NCBI GenBank assembly: GCA_029262975.1
Contig: JAJCYJ010000617.1
Span: 1 to 6,268, forward strand
Direction of reading: 5' to 3'
Source: Saprospiraceae bacterium
GTDB lineage: Bacteria; Bacteroidota; Bacteroidia; Chitinophagales; Saprospiraceae
Length of the DNA: 6,268 nt
In this document: piece after piece, positions 5,953 to 6,268 of the stretch
Layout: every line of letters starts with the position of its first letter
How positions within the stretch are numbered: the stretch's first letter is position 1
Made by a program: the position numbers and the translations under genes
Notes under the pieces: model-generated
Told to the model about the DNA's origin: nothing
What the model saw: only the letters and a program-made list of their open reading frames with translations
Database searches by the model: none

Positions 5953-6268
5953 ATGAAATCGACGCTTATCATTCTAATTCTATTTTCTTCATCTCTTTTA
6001 ATCGGACAAGAACAACAGCAATACTCAGAGGTAGATATCTATTGTACTATTGTCGGCAAACAAGGCCCGTCTAAAAAGAAATCCAAAATTAGTATCGATT
6101 TTGGGAATTTAGGCGAAGGTGCGAGCGACATCAAACTCACAAAGGAAGAGGAGCGAATTGCACAAACAAACTTTGACTCAATGACGGCTGCCTTAAACCA
6201 GTTATCCAAATCAGGTTGGACACTAACGGAAACCTATGGCGTGCTCAGGTCAAATGATAAGAATTTTC
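5953..6268 (+). CDS. Small secreted protein of unknown function (3' truncated by window edge)
   Basis: An ATG at 5953 opens 105 codons that run off the right edge. Residues 1-18 form a Sec signal peptide (one Lys, then a hydrophobic core, ending LLIG before QEQQQ), so the product should be periplasmic or secreted. The mature part has YCTIVG near residue 30, a Lys-rich patch (SKKKSK), ISIDFG near residue 48, and then FDSMTAALNQLSKSGWTLTE towards the cut end. I recall a family of small exported Bacteroidetes proteins of roughly 110-120 residues with the same order: YC-x-IVG, K-rich, V-x-V/I-DFG, F-NSM-x-ALN, GW, ending near YHYLLRK. If this is a member, only about ten residues are missing. No function is known to me. 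The start is supported by the signal peptide; there is no Shine-Dalgarno sequence, as is usual in this phylum. Confidence 0.75.
   Translation, partial: MKSTLIILILFSSSLLIGQEQQQYSEVDIYCTIVGKQGPSKKKSKISIDFGNLGEGASDIKLTKEEERIAQTNFDSMTAALNQLSKSGWTLTETYGVLRSNDKNF

Noticed and set aside
1..6268. tRNA, rRNA, CRISPR array, complete insertion sequence or toxin-antitoxin pair
   Set aside because: I looked through both strands and saw no cloverleaf, regularly spaced direct repeats, transposase gene with terminal repeats or overlapping small gene pair.

Overview
This 6.3 kb window looks like accessory DNA from a member of the Bacteroidota, probably an environmental (marine or aquatic) one. The grounds are AT-rich intergenic DNA, no Shine-Dalgarno sequence before any start codon but AT-rich leaders instead, and a right-edge gene that resembles a small exported protein family I associate with Bacteroidetes. 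The genus cannot be read from the sequence.

Layout: (1) 1-135 may be the C-terminal 44 codons of a gene entering from the left, unidentified. (2) 136-544 is non-coding and structured. It holds a perfect 8-bp hairpin flanked by GTAG on the minus strand, the layout of a REP element, then a second larger imperfect palindrome, then a nested stem-loop just past the sulfatase stop. (3) 545-2239, minus strand, is a complete exported formylglycine-type sulfatase with every active-site residue expected from Pseudomonas AtsA. (4) 2240-2914 is a 675-bp divergent intergenic region with an A-tract inverted repeat, a stop-free patch that looks like a repeat or gene remnant, and a minus-strand terminator-like hairpin. 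(5) 2915-5116, plus strand, is a complete PQQ-dependent quinohemoprotein alcohol dehydrogenase with a lipoprotein signal peptide and a C-terminal haem c domain. (6) 5117-5952 has no intact gene. It holds small hairpins, a terminator-like hairpin and a possible decayed minus-strand reading frame. (7) 5953-6268 is the start of a small secreted protein cut by the right edge.

The two large genes are transcribed away from each other and both products should act outside the cytoplasm. One removes sulfate esters. The other oxidises alcohols and passes electrons through its own haem to the respiratory chain. A link in which desulfation exposes a hydroxyl that is then oxidised is possible but is inference only. 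No sulfatase-maturing enzyme, PQQ biosynthesis gene, SusC/SusD pair or regulator lies in the window, so both enzymes depend on genes elsewhere. I see no clear new multi-gene system here. The most unusual material is the REP-like and remnant DNA between the genes.
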